Notes: generated by a model not told the origin, from the letters alone. Positions 42,401-55,778 are shown, counted from the stretch's first letter. The stretch: 64,000 bases of DNA from Fodinibacter sp963833495 (GCA_963833495.1 CAWHYJ010000016.1:213778-277777); one strand, 5' to 3'. Program-made: numbers and translations.

Positions 42401-43654
42401 GTGAAGTCGTGGCCCCCCCCTTTCGTCCCCGCCGTGCCCGGCCACGGTGACCCGCTCTCGTTGTTCGACACCCGCACCCGCTCCGTGCGGCCCGTCGACG
42501 CCGGCCCGATGGCGCGGCTCTACGTCTGCGGCATCACGCCCTACGACGCCACCCACCTGGGGCACGCGGCCACCTACGTCACGTTCGACCTCGTCGGCCG
42601 GGCGCTGCGCGACGCCGGCCACGAAGTGCACTACGTGCAGAACGTCACTGACGTCGACGACCCGCTGCTCGAGCGGGCCGCCCGCGACGGCCGTGACTGG
42701 CGCGAGCTGGCCACCGCCGAGATCGACCTGTTCCGTGAGGACATGACCGCGCTGGCCGTCGTTCCACCCGACGCCCTGGTCGGCGTGGTCGAGTCGATGC
42801 CCGAGATCACCCGCGAGGTCCGCACCCTGCTCGCCGACGGCACGGCCTACCGGGTGCCCGTCCCCGACGGGCAGTCCGACGGCGAGGACATCTACCTCGA
42901 CCTGGCGCAGACTCCCAGCTTCGGCTCCGTGTCCGGGTGGACGAGGGACCAGATGGCGGCCGTGTTCGCCGACCGGGGCGGTGACCCCGACCGGGTTGGC
43001 AAGCGTGACCCCTTCGACCCGCTGCTCTGGCGGGCTGCACGTGACGGCGAGCCCTGCTGGGACGACGACGTGCTCGGGGCCGGCCGGCCCGGCTGGCACA
43101 TCGAGTGCACCGCGATCTCGCTGGACCGGCTGGGGCACCCGCTCGACATCCAGGGCGGGGGCACCGACCTGGTCTTCCCGCACCACGAGATGAGCGCGGT
43201 GCAGTCGGCCGCCCTCACCCACGACGACACCTTCGCGCGGCACTACGTGCACCAGGCGATGGTCGGCTTCGAGGGCCAGAAGATGAGCAAGTCGCGCGGC
43301 AACCTCGTGCTCGTGTCGAAGCTGCGGGCCGACGGGGTCGACCCGATGGCCATCCGGCTGGTGCTGCTCGACCAGCACTACCGCACCGACTGGGAGTACA
43401 CCCCCGACCTGCTCGAGGCCGCACAGTCCCGGCTGTCCCGGTGGCGCGAGGCGCTGTCGGTCAACCAGGGTGCCGAGGCCGCCGGGACCATCGCCGCGGT
43501 GCGTTCGGCCATCGCCGCCGACCTCGACACCCGAGGTGCGTTGGCGGCCGTCGACGCGTGGGCCGAGCGCACCCTGGCCGGGCAGTGGGACGACGCCGCA
43601 GCGCCCGGGCTGGTGGCCCGCACCGTGGATGCCGTGCTCGGCATCCGCCTCTGA
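42401..43654 (+). CDS. mshC: L-cysteine:GlcN-Ins ligase MshC (mycothiol synthesis)
   Basis: A 417-residue cysteinyl-tRNA-synthetase-like enzyme that ligates cysteine to glucosaminyl-inositol using ATP, the third enzymatic step of mycothiol biosynthesis. The N-terminal MKSWPPPFVPAVPGHGDPLS distinguishes MshC from CysS. Zn-ligand Cys lies in LYVCGITPYDATHLGHA together with the HIGH-like motif HLGH, and KMSKSRGN is near residue 290. It lacks the tRNA-binding C-terminal domain. TAGTCT at 42389-42394 ends 6 nt before the GTG. Confidence 0.96.
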   Translation: MKSWPPPFVPAVPGHGDPLSLFDTRTRSVRPVDAGPMARLYVCGITPYDATHLGHAATYVTFDLVGRALRDAGHEVHYVQNVTDVDDPLLERAARDGRDWRELATAEIDLFREDMTALAVVPPDALVGVVESMPEITREVRTLLADGTAYRVPVPDGQSDGEDIYLDLAQTPSFGSVSGWTRDQMAAVFADRGGDPDRVGKRDPFDPLLWRAARDGEPCWDDDVLGAGRPGWHIECTAISLDRLGHPLDIQGGGTDLVFPHHEMSAVQSAALTHDDTFARHYVHQAMVGFEGQKMSKSRGNLVLVSKLRADGVDPMAIRLVLLDQHYRTDWEYTPDLLEAAQSRLSRWREALSVNQGAEAAGTIAAVRSAIAADLDTRGALAAVDAWAERTLAGQWDDAAAPGLVARTVDAVLGIRL

Positions 43655-44112
43655 GCAGCGTCACCACAGCAGACGTGGCGACTCGCTGAGAAAGCGCTGA
43701 GCGAGCCCCTCGCCGAGGGTGCTGATCCCGTCGCAGGAGGTCGCGAAACAGCGCTACGGCGGTCCTACTTGATCCGGAACTCCCTGGCCAGTCGTGCGCC
43801 GACACCTGCCGCCCGCTCCATCGCCACCCACGCACTCCGACAGCCAAATTGGGTGACCTCCAGCTGACGGGAGACCGGCCGGTGATGGGTGCCCTGCCGA
43901 CCGAAGATCGAGCAACACCGTCGGTCGTCGCTCGAGGCCTTGAACCGTGATGGCCGCTGGTCCGCCGTCCCACAGCGAATTCGGGCGCAGGCATGAGCGA
44001 CGCGCCGGTGCCCGTGCGTGCGGCCGGCGTCACACCCCGAATCCGAAGGCAGGGACGCGGCGCCAGCCTGAATGTGCCTGATCGGGACACCCGTCCCCCC
44101 TTGCCGTGTCGG
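43655..44112. other. 458-bp gap between convergent genes, no gene recognised
   Basis: The gap lies between the 3' ends of mshC and the PAC2 gene. I see no ORF with family resemblance, no tRNA fold and no transposase motif on either strand. A weak stem (CTCGCT … AGCGAG, about 43682-43705) just after mshC might terminate it. Base composition around 43,740-43,950 is less GC-rich and lacks the third-position G/C bias of coding DNA here. A small RNA or a decayed gene is possible. Confidence 0.5.
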
Positions 44113-44961
44113 TCAGCCCTCGTCGGTGCTGCGACGGCGCAGGTAGCGCTCGAACTCCTTGGCGATGGCGTCACCGCTCGCCTCCGGCAGGTCGGCGGTG
44201 TCCTGGGCCTCCTCCAGGCTCTCGACGTACTCGGCGACCTCCGTGTCGGAGGCGGCCAGCTCGTTGATGCCGCGCTCCCAGGCGTGCGAGTCCTCGTCGA
44301 GCTCGCCGTGCTCGATCGGCCCGTCGAGGAGGTCCTCGAGGCGGCTGACCAGGGCGAGGGTGGCCTTGGGCGACGGGCTGTGGCCGGCGTAGTGCGGGAC
44401 CGCCGCCCAGCAGGACACGGACGGGACGCCCACCTGCGTGGCGGCATCCGCGAGCACGCCGACGATGCCGGTGGGGCCCTCGTAGCTGCTCATCTCGAGG
44501 TCGTGGCGGTGCCGGGTGTCCTCGCTGTCGGAGGTCGCCGACACCGGGATGGGGCGCGAGTGCGCGACGTCGGCCATCAGCGCGCCGAGGGTGACGACCA
44601 TCGTCACGTCGGCGGCCTGGGCCAGCTCCATCAGCTCGATCGCGAAGGCCCGCCACCGGAAGGACGGCTCGACGCCCTGCACCAGCACCACGTCGCGCCC
44701 GAGGGAGGTGTTGGTGGCCACGAGGACGCGAGTGGTGCGCCAGCTGATCCGTCGCCGGCCGTTCTCGAGCAGCACCCGGGGCCGGTTGACCTGGAAGTCG
44801 TAGTAGTCCTCGGGGTCGAGCGCTGCCACGACCTCGGCGTCCCAGATCTCGGCGAGGTGCTCGATGACCGCGCTCGCGGCCTCGCCGGCGTCGTTCCAGC
44901 CCTCGAAGGCGGCGATCATGACTGCGTCCTTCAGCTCGGGCAGGTCTTCGAGCTCGATCAC
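44113..44961 (-). CDS. PAC2 family protein (proteasome assembly chaperone-like)
   Basis: A 282-residue protein of the actinobacterial PAC2 family: AVMIAAFEGWNDAGEAASAV at the N-terminus, VVLVQGVEPSFRWRAFAIEL, TLGALMADVAHSRPIPVSAT, and YEGPTGIVGVLADAATQVGV. The name comes from similarity to eukaryotic proteasome assembly chaperone 2. An AGGAGG ribosome binding site lies upstream of the GTG start, so it has a leader. Divergent from the HAD hydrolase. A role with the 20S proteasome encoded 15 kb away is possible but not shown. Confidence 0.9.
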   Translation of the reverse strand: MIELEDLPELKDAVMIAAFEGWNDAGEAASAVIEHLAEIWDAEVVAALDPEDYYDFQVNRPRVLLENGRRRISWRTTRVLVATNTSLGRDVVLVQGVEPSFRWRAFAIELMELAQAADVTMVVTLGALMADVAHSRPIPVSATSDSEDTRHRHDLEMSSYEGPTGIVGVLADAATQVGVPSVSCWAAVPHYAGHSPSPKATLALVSRLEDLLDGPIEHGELDEDSHAWERGINELAASDTEVAEYVESLEEAQDTADLPEASGDAIAKEFERYLRRRSTDEG

Positions 44962-45015
44962 ACGCGTCCTCCTGTCGTCAGGACACCACCCTACGGCTCA
45001 CTAGGCTTGCGACCC

Positions 45016-45699
45016 ATGAGCCTCCCCGCGGCCGTGCTCTGGGACATGGACGGCACCCTGGTCGACACCGAGCCCTACTGGATCGCCGCCGAGCACGCGA
45101 TCGTCGCCGAGCACGGTGGCACCTGGAGCGACGAGTTCGCCCACCAGCTCGTCGGCAACGACCTGATGGTGTCGGCCGCCTTCATCCGCGAGCACTCGCC
45201 GATCTCGTGGTCGCCAGAGCGGATCGTCGAGGAGCTGCTCGAGCGGGTGGTCGCCCAGGTGCGCGAGCACGTGCCGTGGCGCCCCGGTGCCCTCGAGCTG
45301 CTCGAGGCGCTGCGGTCGCAGGGAGTGCCCAGCGCCCTCGTCACGATGTCCTGGCGGTCGCTGGCCGATGCCGTGGTGGCCGCCCTGCCCGACGGGGCGT
45401 TCGCCGCGGTGGTGACGGGCGACGAGGTCTCCCACGGCAAGCCGCACCCCGAGCCCTACCGGGCCGCCGCCCGCCTGCTCGGGGTGGCGCCCGAGAGCTG
45501 CGTCGCCATCGAGGACTCGCCGACGGGGGTGCGCTCCGCCGTGGCGGCCGGCGTGCCGACGCTCGCCGTGCCGCACGTCGTGGCGGTGCCCGAGATGGCC
45601 GGGGCGGTGCACGTCGACGGACTGGCCGGCATCACACCCGAACGGCTCGCCGAGCTGGCCGCCTCGGTCTCACTCGTCGGCGGGGACGACCTCGCCTGA
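45016..45699 (+). CDS. HAD-superfamily hydrolase, beta-phosphoglucomutase-like
   Basis: A 227-residue subclass IA HAD protein. Motif I is AVLWDMDGTLVDTEPYWIAA (nucleophile Asp and acid-base Asp), motif II is SALVTMSWRS, motif III the lysine in EVSHGKPHPEPY, and motif IV is CVAIEDSPTGVRSAVAAG. It acts on a small phosphorylated metabolite that cannot be named. TAGGCT at 45002-45007 ends 8 nt before the ATG. Its 3' end overlaps the convergent RecB-like gene by 30 bases. Confidence 0.9.
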   Translation: MSLPAAVLWDMDGTLVDTEPYWIAAEHAIVAEHGGTWSDEFAHQLVGNDLMVSAAFIREHSPISWSPERIVEELLERVVAQVREHVPWRPGALELLEALRSQGVPSALVTMSWRSLADAVVAALPDGAFAAVVTGDEVSHGKPHPEPYRAAARLLGVAPESCVAIEDSPTGVRSAVAAGVPTLAVPHVVAVPEMAGAVHVDGLAGITPERLAELAASVSLVGGDDLA

Positions 45700-46516
45700 G
45701 CGCGCCGGGTCGAGCGCGATCAGGCCGGCGCCCTCCGGCAGCGGGGGAGGGGTGCCGCCCCAGGCGGGGCAGAGGTCGCGGAAGTCGCACCAGTCGCACA
45801 GCCGCGAGGTGCGCGGCCTCCAGTCGCCGGTCTGCGCGTTGCGCACCACGGCATCCCAGATGGCCCGGACGTTGCGCTCGATGGCGAGCAGGTCGCGCTC
45901 GTCGGGGGAGTAGCGCACCACCTCGCCGTTGCCGAGGTAGACCAGCTGGAGCTGGCGCGGGGATCTCGCCGTGGATGCGCCAGAGCACCAGCGCGTAGAA
46001 CTTCATCTGGAACAGCGCCTTGGCCTCGAACAGCTCGCTCGGCGACCGGCCGGTCTTGTAGTCGACGACCCGCATGGCGCCGTCGGGGGCGACGTCGAGC
46101 CGGTCGACGTACCCGCGCAGGGTGAGCCCCTCGACCTCGGTCTCCACGTAGAGCTCGCGAGCGGCCGGCTCGAGCCGGGTGGGGTCCTCGAGGTCGAACC
46201 ACTGCTCGACGAGGGTCTGGGCGGCGGCGAACCAGCCCTCCTGGGTCAGCAGCTCGTCGTCGTCGATCATCGCCGCGAGCTCGGGACGCTCGTCGACCAG
46301 CGCGGCCCAGCGCGGCTCGAGGAGGGCGACGGCGGCCTCCGGCGTGCGCTCGGCCGCCGGGAGGTCGAAGAGGTGCTCGAGCACGGCGTGCACCAGCGTG
46401 CCGCGTGCGGCGGCGGGGGACGGGGGACCCTCGAGCTTGTCGATCGTCCGGAACCGGAACAGCAGCGGGCACTGCTTGAAGTCCGCGGCGCGGCTCGGGG
46501 ACAGGGCGGGGGTCAT
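45670..46516 (-). CDS. RecB-family PD-(D/E)XK nuclease (one frameshift)
   Basis: About 282 residues. The nuclease core shows ALSPSRAADFKQCPLLFRFR, LVHAVLEHLFDLP and the catalytic GAMRVVDYKTGRSPSELFEA (D-x-K). After a break near 45960, C-terminal cysteines RLCDWCDFRDLCPAW follow; with Cys in FKQC they can hold a 4Fe-4S cluster as in AddB/Cas4-type nucleases. ATG 46516 is chosen since TACCGT (46523-46528) lies 6 nt before it and a terminator lies upstream. In actinobacteria this gene is usually near trmI and the proteasome genes, as here. Confidence 0.88.
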
Positions 46517-46562
46517 GGGGCCACGGTATGCCGGGTCACCGACAACACCGCGCATCTGGAGG

Positions 46563-46606
46563 ACGTGGGTGAAGATCGTCGGCTTGGCAACGATCTTCAC
46601 CCACGT
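46563..46606 (-). terminator. 17-bp stem hairpin terminator after metH
   Basis: ACGTGGGTGAAGATCGT (46563-46579) pairs perfectly with 46590-46606 across the loop CGGCTTGGCA. It stands 21 bp beyond the metH stop and upstream of the RecB-like gene's promoter, so it ends metH transcription. There is no U tract, but the stem is long and perfect. Confidence 0.75.
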
Positions 46607-46626
46607 TCGGCGTCAGGACGGCGGGG

Positions 46627-50417
<3,791 letters not shown>

Positions 50418-50487
50418 GTGGGGTCGCTTCGGGTCGGCAGCAGGTCGAGGGATCAGTATGCCGGGTTCCTCACGTAGGGTCCGTCCC

Positions 50488-51598
50488 ATGTCCGACGAGC
50501 TCCCCCCCGCCGGGGCGCTGCGGCTCGCCCGGGTGGCGGGCGTGCCGGTCTACCTCGACCGCACCTGGCTGCTGCTCGGCGCGTTCGTCGCCTGGACGGG
50601 GTGGCAGAACGCCAGCGACCTGGGCACGGGCGGCGCCATCGCCTCCGCCGTCGTCATGGTGGTCGGCATCCTCGTCGCGGTGCTGGGGCACGAGGTCGCG
50701 CACGCCGTCGCCGCCCGCCTGCTCGGGTTCCGGGTGCACCGCATCGTCGCGACGCTGTGGGGCGGGCACACGGCCTACGACTCCACGGGCTCCACCCCGG
50801 GCCGCACCGCCGTCATCGCCGGCGCCGGCCCGCTCGCCAACCTCGCGCTGGCCGGCGTCGGCAGCGCGATGGTCGGCCTCCTGCCGTGGCCGGCGTCCCG
50901 GTTCGCCTGGCTGTTCATGTTCCTCAACCTGCTGCTCGCGGGGTTCAACCTGCTGCCCGGGCTCCCGCTCGACGGTGGCCAGCTCGTGCAGTCGCTCGTC
51001 TGGGGGGTCACCGGTCGCCGCGACCTCGGGCTCGTCGTCGCCGGCTGGTGCGGCCGGCTGCTCGCCGTGGGGGTGGCGCTCTGGTACGTCGTCCGGCCGC
51101 TGGCCCAGGGCGACTCCGACCTGTTCGGCATCGGGCTCGGGCTCGTCATGGCCTGGATCCTCTGGCGGGGGCCACGGCGGCGCTGCGGCGCGCCCCGCTC
51201 GAGCGGCTGCTGCGGCAGGTGCGCCCTGAGGACGTCATGGATGCCGTGGTCGTCGTCCCGGTGTCGACCCCGGTCGGTGAGCTGGTCGGCATCGACCGCC
51301 GGGTGGTGGCGCTCGACGAGCACGGCCGGCCCACCCTGCTGCTGCCCGACGCCGTCGCAGGCGGCGCCCCACATCGCCACGTCTGCCGCCGACCACGCCG
51401 TTGTCCTCCCTGGTCGTCAGGCTGCCCGACGAGTGCGTCGTCGAGCTCGCACCCGGCGACGACGCCGAGCCGGTGCTGCGGGCCATGGCGAGCACCGGGT
51501 CGTCCGTCGTGGTGGTGACCTCGGCCGGGACCGTGCGCGGCCTGGTCACCTCCGAGCGGCTCAACGCCGTGGCCGAGAGCGTGCTCGGCCGCAACTAG
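50488..51598 (+). CDS. site-2 protease family (M50) with C-terminal CBS-like domain (two frameshifts)
   Basis: About 370 residues. A multi-pass membrane metalloprotease with zinc motif VLGHEVAHAVAARLLGF near residue 70 (HExxH) and the third ligand in LLPGLPLDGGQLVQSLVWGV. After breaks near 51175 and 51385 the cytoplasmic tail reads LLRQVRPEDVMDAVVVVPVS and VVVVTSAGTVRGLVTSERLN, a CBS-type regulatory domain. Such Rip-type proteases cut membrane proteins such as anti-sigma factors; the target is unknown. TAGGGT at 50475-50480 lies 7 nt before the ATG. Divergent from metH. Confidence 0.87.
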
Positions 51599-51601
51599 AC
51601 T
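51596..51601 (+). promoter_or_regulatory. -10-like TAGACT for trmI overlapping the upstream stop codon
   Basis: The hexamer uses the TAG stop of the site-2 protease gene (51596-51598) and ends 8 nt before the trmI ATG. No ribosome binding site is present between them. Confidence 0.45.
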
Positions 51602-51609
51602 GCGGGCCC

Positions 51610-52596
51610 ATGACACCCCCCACGGGCGCCGAGCTGCGGCGCGGCCCCTTCTCCGCGGGCGAGCGCATCCAGCTCACCGACCCCAAGGGCCGGATGCACA
51701 CGATCGCGCTGAGCCCCGGGAAGCAGTTCCACACCCACCGCGGGCACCTCGACCACGACACCCTCATCGGGATGCCGGACGGCTCCACCGTCACCAACAC
51801 CGCCGGGGTCGAGTACCTCGCACTGCGCCCGCTGCTGTCCGACTACGTGATGTCGATGCCGCGCGGCGCCGCCGTCGTCTACCCCAAGGACGCCGGCCAG
51901 ATCGTGATGATGGCCGACATGTTCCCCGGGGCCGTCGTCGTCGAGGCAGGCGTGGGCTCCGGGGCGCTGTCGATGTCGCTGCTGCGGGCCGTGGGGGAGA
52001 CCGGGCGGGTGCACTCCTTCGAGCGGCGCGAGGACTTCGCCGAGATCGCGAAGGCCAACGCGCGCGACTACTTCGGCACCGACCACCCCGCGTGGACGGT
52101 CACCGTCGGCGACCTCGTCGAGGTGCTCCCCGGCACCGTCGACGACGGCACCGTCGACCGGGTGGTGCTCGACATGCTGGCGCCCTGGGAGTGCCTCGAG
52201 GTCGTCGCCGACGCGCTCGCGCCCGGCGGGGTGCTGATCTGCTACGTCGCCACCGCCACCCAGCTGTCGAAGGTCGCCGAGGCGATGCGCGACAGCGACC
52301 ACTTCACCGAGCCGCAGGCCTGGGAGTCGCTGGTGCGCGGCTGGCACCTCGAGGGGCTGGCGGTGCGCCCGCAGCACCGCATGCACGGCCACACCGGCTT
52401 CCTCATCACCACCCGGCGCCTCGCGCCGGGCGTCACGCCCCCGCTGCGCAAGCGCCGCCCCGGCCGTGGTTACGTCACCGGTGAGGATGCCGTGGAGCAG
52501 GACTGGACGCCCGAGGCCATCGGCGAGCGGGTGCCGTCGGCCAAACGGGTTCGACGGACCGTGCGTTCGGTGACCGATACCTCCGCTCAGACCTGA
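51610..52596 (+). CDS. trmI: tRNA (adenine-N1)-methyltransferase TrmI
   Basis: A 328-residue SAM-dependent methyltransferase making m1A58 in the T-loop of tRNA. The N-terminal domain (GPFSAGERIQLTDPKGRMHT) precedes the Rossmann core with motif I VVVEAGVGSGALSMSLLRAV near residue 115, acidic loop VHSFERREDFAEIAKAN and motif IV RVVLDMLAPWECLEVVADAL. The C-terminus carries a basic tail (PPLRKRRPGRGYV). In actinobacteria it stands directly upstream of the proteasomal ATPase gene, as here. Confidence 0.94.
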   Translation: MTPPTGAELRRGPFSAGERIQLTDPKGRMHTIALSPGKQFHTHRGHLDHDTLIGMPDGSTVTNTAGVEYLALRPLLSDYVMSMPRGAAVVYPKDAGQIVMMADMFPGAVVVEAGVGSGALSMSLLRAVGETGRVHSFERREDFAEIAKANARDYFGTDHPAWTVTVGDLVEVLPGTVDDGTVDRVVLDMLAPWECLEVVADALAPGGVLICYVATATQLSKVAEAMRDSDHFTEPQAWESLVRGWHLEGLAVRPQHRMHGHTGFLITTRRLAPGVTPPLRKRRPGRGYVTGEDAVEQDWTPEAIGERVPSAKRVRRTVRSVTDTSAQT

Positions 52597-52618
52597 CCTC
52601 CGCGGGTTATCGTCGAGC

Positions 52619-54370
52619 ATGAGCACCGACGAGCCCAGGGCCGAGCAGCCCGGCACCCGCGAGCGCCTCGAGGCCGAGCGGGAGTCGCTCGAGGCCGAGA
52701 TCACCGCGCTGCGCGCCCGTGGCTCCGCAACGCCCGCGCAGCTGCGCACCCTGGAGCGCGACCTCACCGGCCTGCGCTCCCAGCTGTCCACGGTCTCCGC
52801 GCAGAACGAGCGCCTGGTGCGCACCCTGCGCGACGCCCGCGAGCAGATCGTCACGCTGAAGTCCGAGGTCGACCGGCTGGCGCAGCCGCCGGCCGCCTAC
52901 GGCATCGTCATCGAGGCCTTCGACGACGGCACCGCCGACATCCTCACCAGCGGGCGCAAGATGCACGTCGCGGTCAGCCCGTCCCTCGAGGAGGGCCAGC
53001 TGGTGCCCGGCCGCGAGGTCATGCTCAACGAGGCGATGAACATCGTCGCCGCGCACGGCTACGAGACCACCGGCGAGGTCGTGCTCTGCAAGGAGATCCT
53101 CGACGACGGCCGGGTGCTCGTCGTCGCCCAGGCCGACGAGGAGCGGGTCTGCCGGGTCGCGGCATCCCTCGAGGGCCAGACGATCCGGGCCGGCGACGCG
53201 CTGCTGCTCGAGTCGCGCTCCGGCTTCGTCTTCGAGCGCATCCCCAAGGCCGAGGTCGCCGACCTCGTGCTCGAGGAGGTGCCCGACATCGACTACACCG
53301 ACATCGGCGGCCTCACCGGCCAGATCGAGGCCATCCGCGACGCCGTCGAGCTGCCCTACCTGCACCCCGACCTCTACATCGAGCACCAGCTCAAGCCGCC
53401 GAAGGGCGTGCTGCTCTACGGCCCGCCCGGCTGCGGCAAGACGATGATCGCCAAGGCGGTCGCGGCATCCCTGGCCCGCAAGGTCGCCGAGAAGGAGGGC
53501 CGCGAGCCGGGCAAGTCCTACTTCCTCAACATCAAGGGCCCCGAGCTGCTCAACAAGTACGTCGGCGAGACCGAGCGGCACATCCGGCTGATCTTCCAGC
53601 GGGCGCGCGAGAAGTCCAACGAGGGCTACCCGGTCGTCGTGTTCTTCGACGAGATGGAGTCGCTGTTCCGCACCCGCGGCTCGGGTGTCTCCTCCGACGT
53701 CGAGACCACGATCGTGCCGCAGCTGCTGGCCGAGATCGACGGCGTCGAGGGGCTCGAGAACGTCATCGTCATCGGCGCCTCCAACCGCGAGGACATGATC
53801 GACCCCGCCATCCTGCGGCCCGGCCGGCTCGACGTGAAGATCAAGATCGAGCGCCCCGACGCCGAGGCCGCGCGCGACATCTTCGGCAAGTACCTCATCG
53901 CCGGGCTGCCGCTGCACCCCGACGACCTCGAGCACAACGGCGGCTCCGAGCAGGCGACGCTGCAGGCGATGATCGACGCCGTCGTGCTGCGGATGTACAC
54001 CGAGGAGGAGGAGAACCGCTTCCTCGAGGTCACCTACGCCGGCGGCGACAAGGAGATCCTCTACTTCAAGGACTTCAACTCCGGCGCGATGATCCAGAAC
54101 ATCGTCGACCGCTCCAAGAAGATGGCGATCAAGGACTTCCTCGACACCGGCCAGCGCGGCCTGCGGGTCGAGCACCTGCTGCAGTCGTGCACCGACGAGT
54201 TCCGCGAGAACGAGGACCTGCCCAACACCACCAACCCCGACGACTGGGCCCGCATCTCCGGCAAGAAGGGGGAGCGCATCGTCTACATCCGCACCCTCAT
54301 CAAGACCAAGGAGGGCACCGAGCCCGGCAAGTCGATCAACACGGTCGCCAACACCGGCCAGTACCTCTGA
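52619..54370 (+). CDS. arc: proteasome-associated AAA ATPase ARC/Mpa
   Basis: A 583-residue hexameric unfoldase that feeds pupylated proteins into the 20S proteasome. An N-terminal coiled coil (residues about 15-85) recognises Pup; OB-fold segments follow; the AAA module has Walker A YGPPGCGKTM near residue 270, Walker B VVVFFDEMESLF and the arginine-finger region DPAILRPGRLDVKI. The C-terminus GQYL supplies the penultimate tyrosine that docks in the proteasome alpha ring and opens its gate. TATCGT at 52608-52613 lies 5 nt before the ATG. Intact. Confidence 0.97.
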   Translation: MSTDEPRAEQPGTRERLEAERESLEAEITALRARGSATPAQLRTLERDLTGLRSQLSTVSAQNERLVRTLRDAREQIVTLKSEVDRLAQPPAAYGIVIEAFDDGTADILTSGRKMHVAVSPSLEEGQLVPGREVMLNEAMNIVAAHGYETTGEVVLCKEILDDGRVLVVAQADEERVCRVAASLEGQTIRAGDALLLESRSGFVFERIPKAEVADLVLEEVPDIDYTDIGGLTGQIEAIRDAVELPYLHPDLYIEHQLKPPKGVLLYGPPGCGKTMIAKAVAASLARKVAEKEGREPGKSYFLNIKGPELLNKYVGETERHIRLIFQRAREKSNEGYPVVVFFDEMESLFRTRGSGVSSDVETTIVPQLLAEIDGVEGLENVIVIGASNREDMIDPAILRPGRLDVKIKIERPDAEAARDIFGKYLIAGLPLHPDDLEHNGGSEQATLQAMIDAVVLRMYTEEEENRFLEVTYAGGDKEILYFKDFNSGAMIQNIVDRSKKMAIKDFLDTGQRGLRVEHLLQSCTDEFRENEDLPNTTNPDDWARISGKKGERIVYIRTLIKTKEGTEPGKSINTVANTGQYL

Positions 54371-54869
54371 CCGCACGGCTGCACTCCCTCGAGCTGCTCC
54401 CGGATGCCGACGGGGCGGACTCGGTGCGCGCCTCGTGGGCTGCGCTGCGCGAGGCGGGCCTGCCCTCGCAGCTCGACCACCGCGGGGCGAGCAACGCGGT
54501 GCACCTCACCGTGGTGTCGGCGCCCGACTCATCCCCGAGGCGGCCGTCGAGGCCGCCCGGCGGGTGCTCGGGCCCCTGCTGCCCCTGCGGGTGCGCGTGT
54601 CGGGCCTGCTCGTGCTCGGCGGCAGCCGGGTCACCATCGCCCGGGCGGTCGACGTCGACGACACCGCCGTGGATGCCGTGCTCCGGGTGCGCGCGCTGGT
54701 GCCCGACCGGCAGCACCCGGGCTGGCTGCCGCACGTGACCCTGGCCCGACGGGTGCCCCGTGAGCGCGTGCAGGAGGCGCTCGACGTGCTGGGCTGGGAC
54801 GACGCGGTGCTGACGCTTGACCGAGCTGCGGCGCTGGGACCCGGATGCCGGGGCCGTGACCGCCCGTAG
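54367..54869 (+). CDS. 2'-5' RNA ligase-like protein (frameshifted)
   Basis: About 165 residues split by breaks near 54530 and 54820. Fragments RLHSLELLPDADGADSVRAS, the first HxT motif in AVHLTVVSAP and the second in GWLPHVTLARRVPRERVQEA fit the two-histidine phosphoesterase superfamily (2'-5' RNA ligase/LigT). The start is unclear: reading begins at the arc stop with CTG (54367) and no ATG, GTG or TTG is in a good position, so a further indel near the start is likely. The stop near 54869 is likewise approximate. Confidence 0.6.
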
Positions 54870-54880
54870 TGTGCGGATGC

Positions 54881-55778
54881 ATGAAGCTCGGGCTGCAGGT
54901 CAACCGTTTCTCCTGGCCCGGCGCGCCGGCCTCCACGGGGCCACGTGGCGGGCCGTGGCCCGCGACGCCGACCAGTGCGGGCTGGCCTCGCTGTGGGTCA
55001 TGGACCACTTCTTCCAGATCTCGGTGGTCGGCCCGCCCGAGCTCGACATGCTCGAGGGCTACACGACGCTGGCGCACGCCGCGGCGGTGACCGAGCAGAT
55101 CGAGCTGGGCACCCTGGTGACCGGCGTGACCTACCGGCACCCCGGCATCCTGCTCAAGACCGTGACCACGCTCGACGTGCTCTCCGGCGGCCGGGCCTGG
55201 CTGGGCATCGGCGCCGCGTGGAACGAGGAGGAGCACCGTGGCCTCGGCGTGCCCTACCCCTCGACCCGCGAGCGGTTCCGGCTGCTCGAGGACACCCTGA
55301 AGCTGGCCCACCGGATGTTCGCCGACGACGACAGCCCGTTCGAGGGGGAGTCGATCAGCCTCGAGCGGCCGATGAACCACCCGCAGCCGGTGCGCCGCGT
55401 GCCGATCATGGTCGGCGGCGGGGGAGAGCAGCGCACCCTGAGGCTGGTCGCCCAGTACGCCGACGCCTGCAACCTGTTCGACCTGGGGCTCGGGCCCGAG
55501 GGCATCCCGCACAAGCTCGACGTCATCCGCGCGGCACTGCGACGACGTCGGGCGCGACTACGACGAGATCTCGAAGACCTGCCTGACCCGGCTCACCATG
55601 GACACCGGCGGCGACCGCTGCCCGACGGGGTCATCCCGCACTCGGTCGGCCAGGCGGTCGAGCGCCTGTCGCTGCTGCGCGACGGCCGGCATCGACCACG
55701 TCATCTTCTCGATGGCCAACACCACCGACCCGGCGCGCCTACGCGCTGGTCGCCGAGGTCGTGCGCCAGGTCGCCTGA
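54881..55778 (+). CDS. LLM-class F420-dependent oxidoreductase (frameshifted)
   Basis: About 299 residues. Starts MKLGLQVNRFSWPG; family segments are LASLWVMDHFFQISVVGPPE, GRAWLGIGAAWNEEEHRGLG and VPIMVGGGGEQRTLRLVAQY. Breaks near 54935, 55545, 55685 and 55735. The end reads YALVAEVVRQVA with TGA 55776-55778. It resembles the 11.1-kb LLM gene in the GGGGE-RTLR segment, so the two may be distant paralogues. TAGTGT at 54867-54872 lies 8 nt before the ATG. Substrate unknown. Confidence 0.87.

Noticed and set aside
43655..44112. Insertion sequence or attachment site in the convergent gap
   Set aside because: No terminal inverted repeats, target-site duplication, transposase motif or partial tRNA copy could be found.
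46517..46600. N-terminal extension of the RecB-like nuclease beginning MKIVAKPTIFTHV
   Set aside because: That stretch is encoded by the metH terminator hairpin; the ATG at 46516 with a -10-like TACCGT 6 nt upstream is the better start.
50418..50487. Cobalamin or SAM riboswitch before metH
   Set aside because: Only 70 bp lie between metH and the divergent protease gene; no riboswitch core can fit or is seen.
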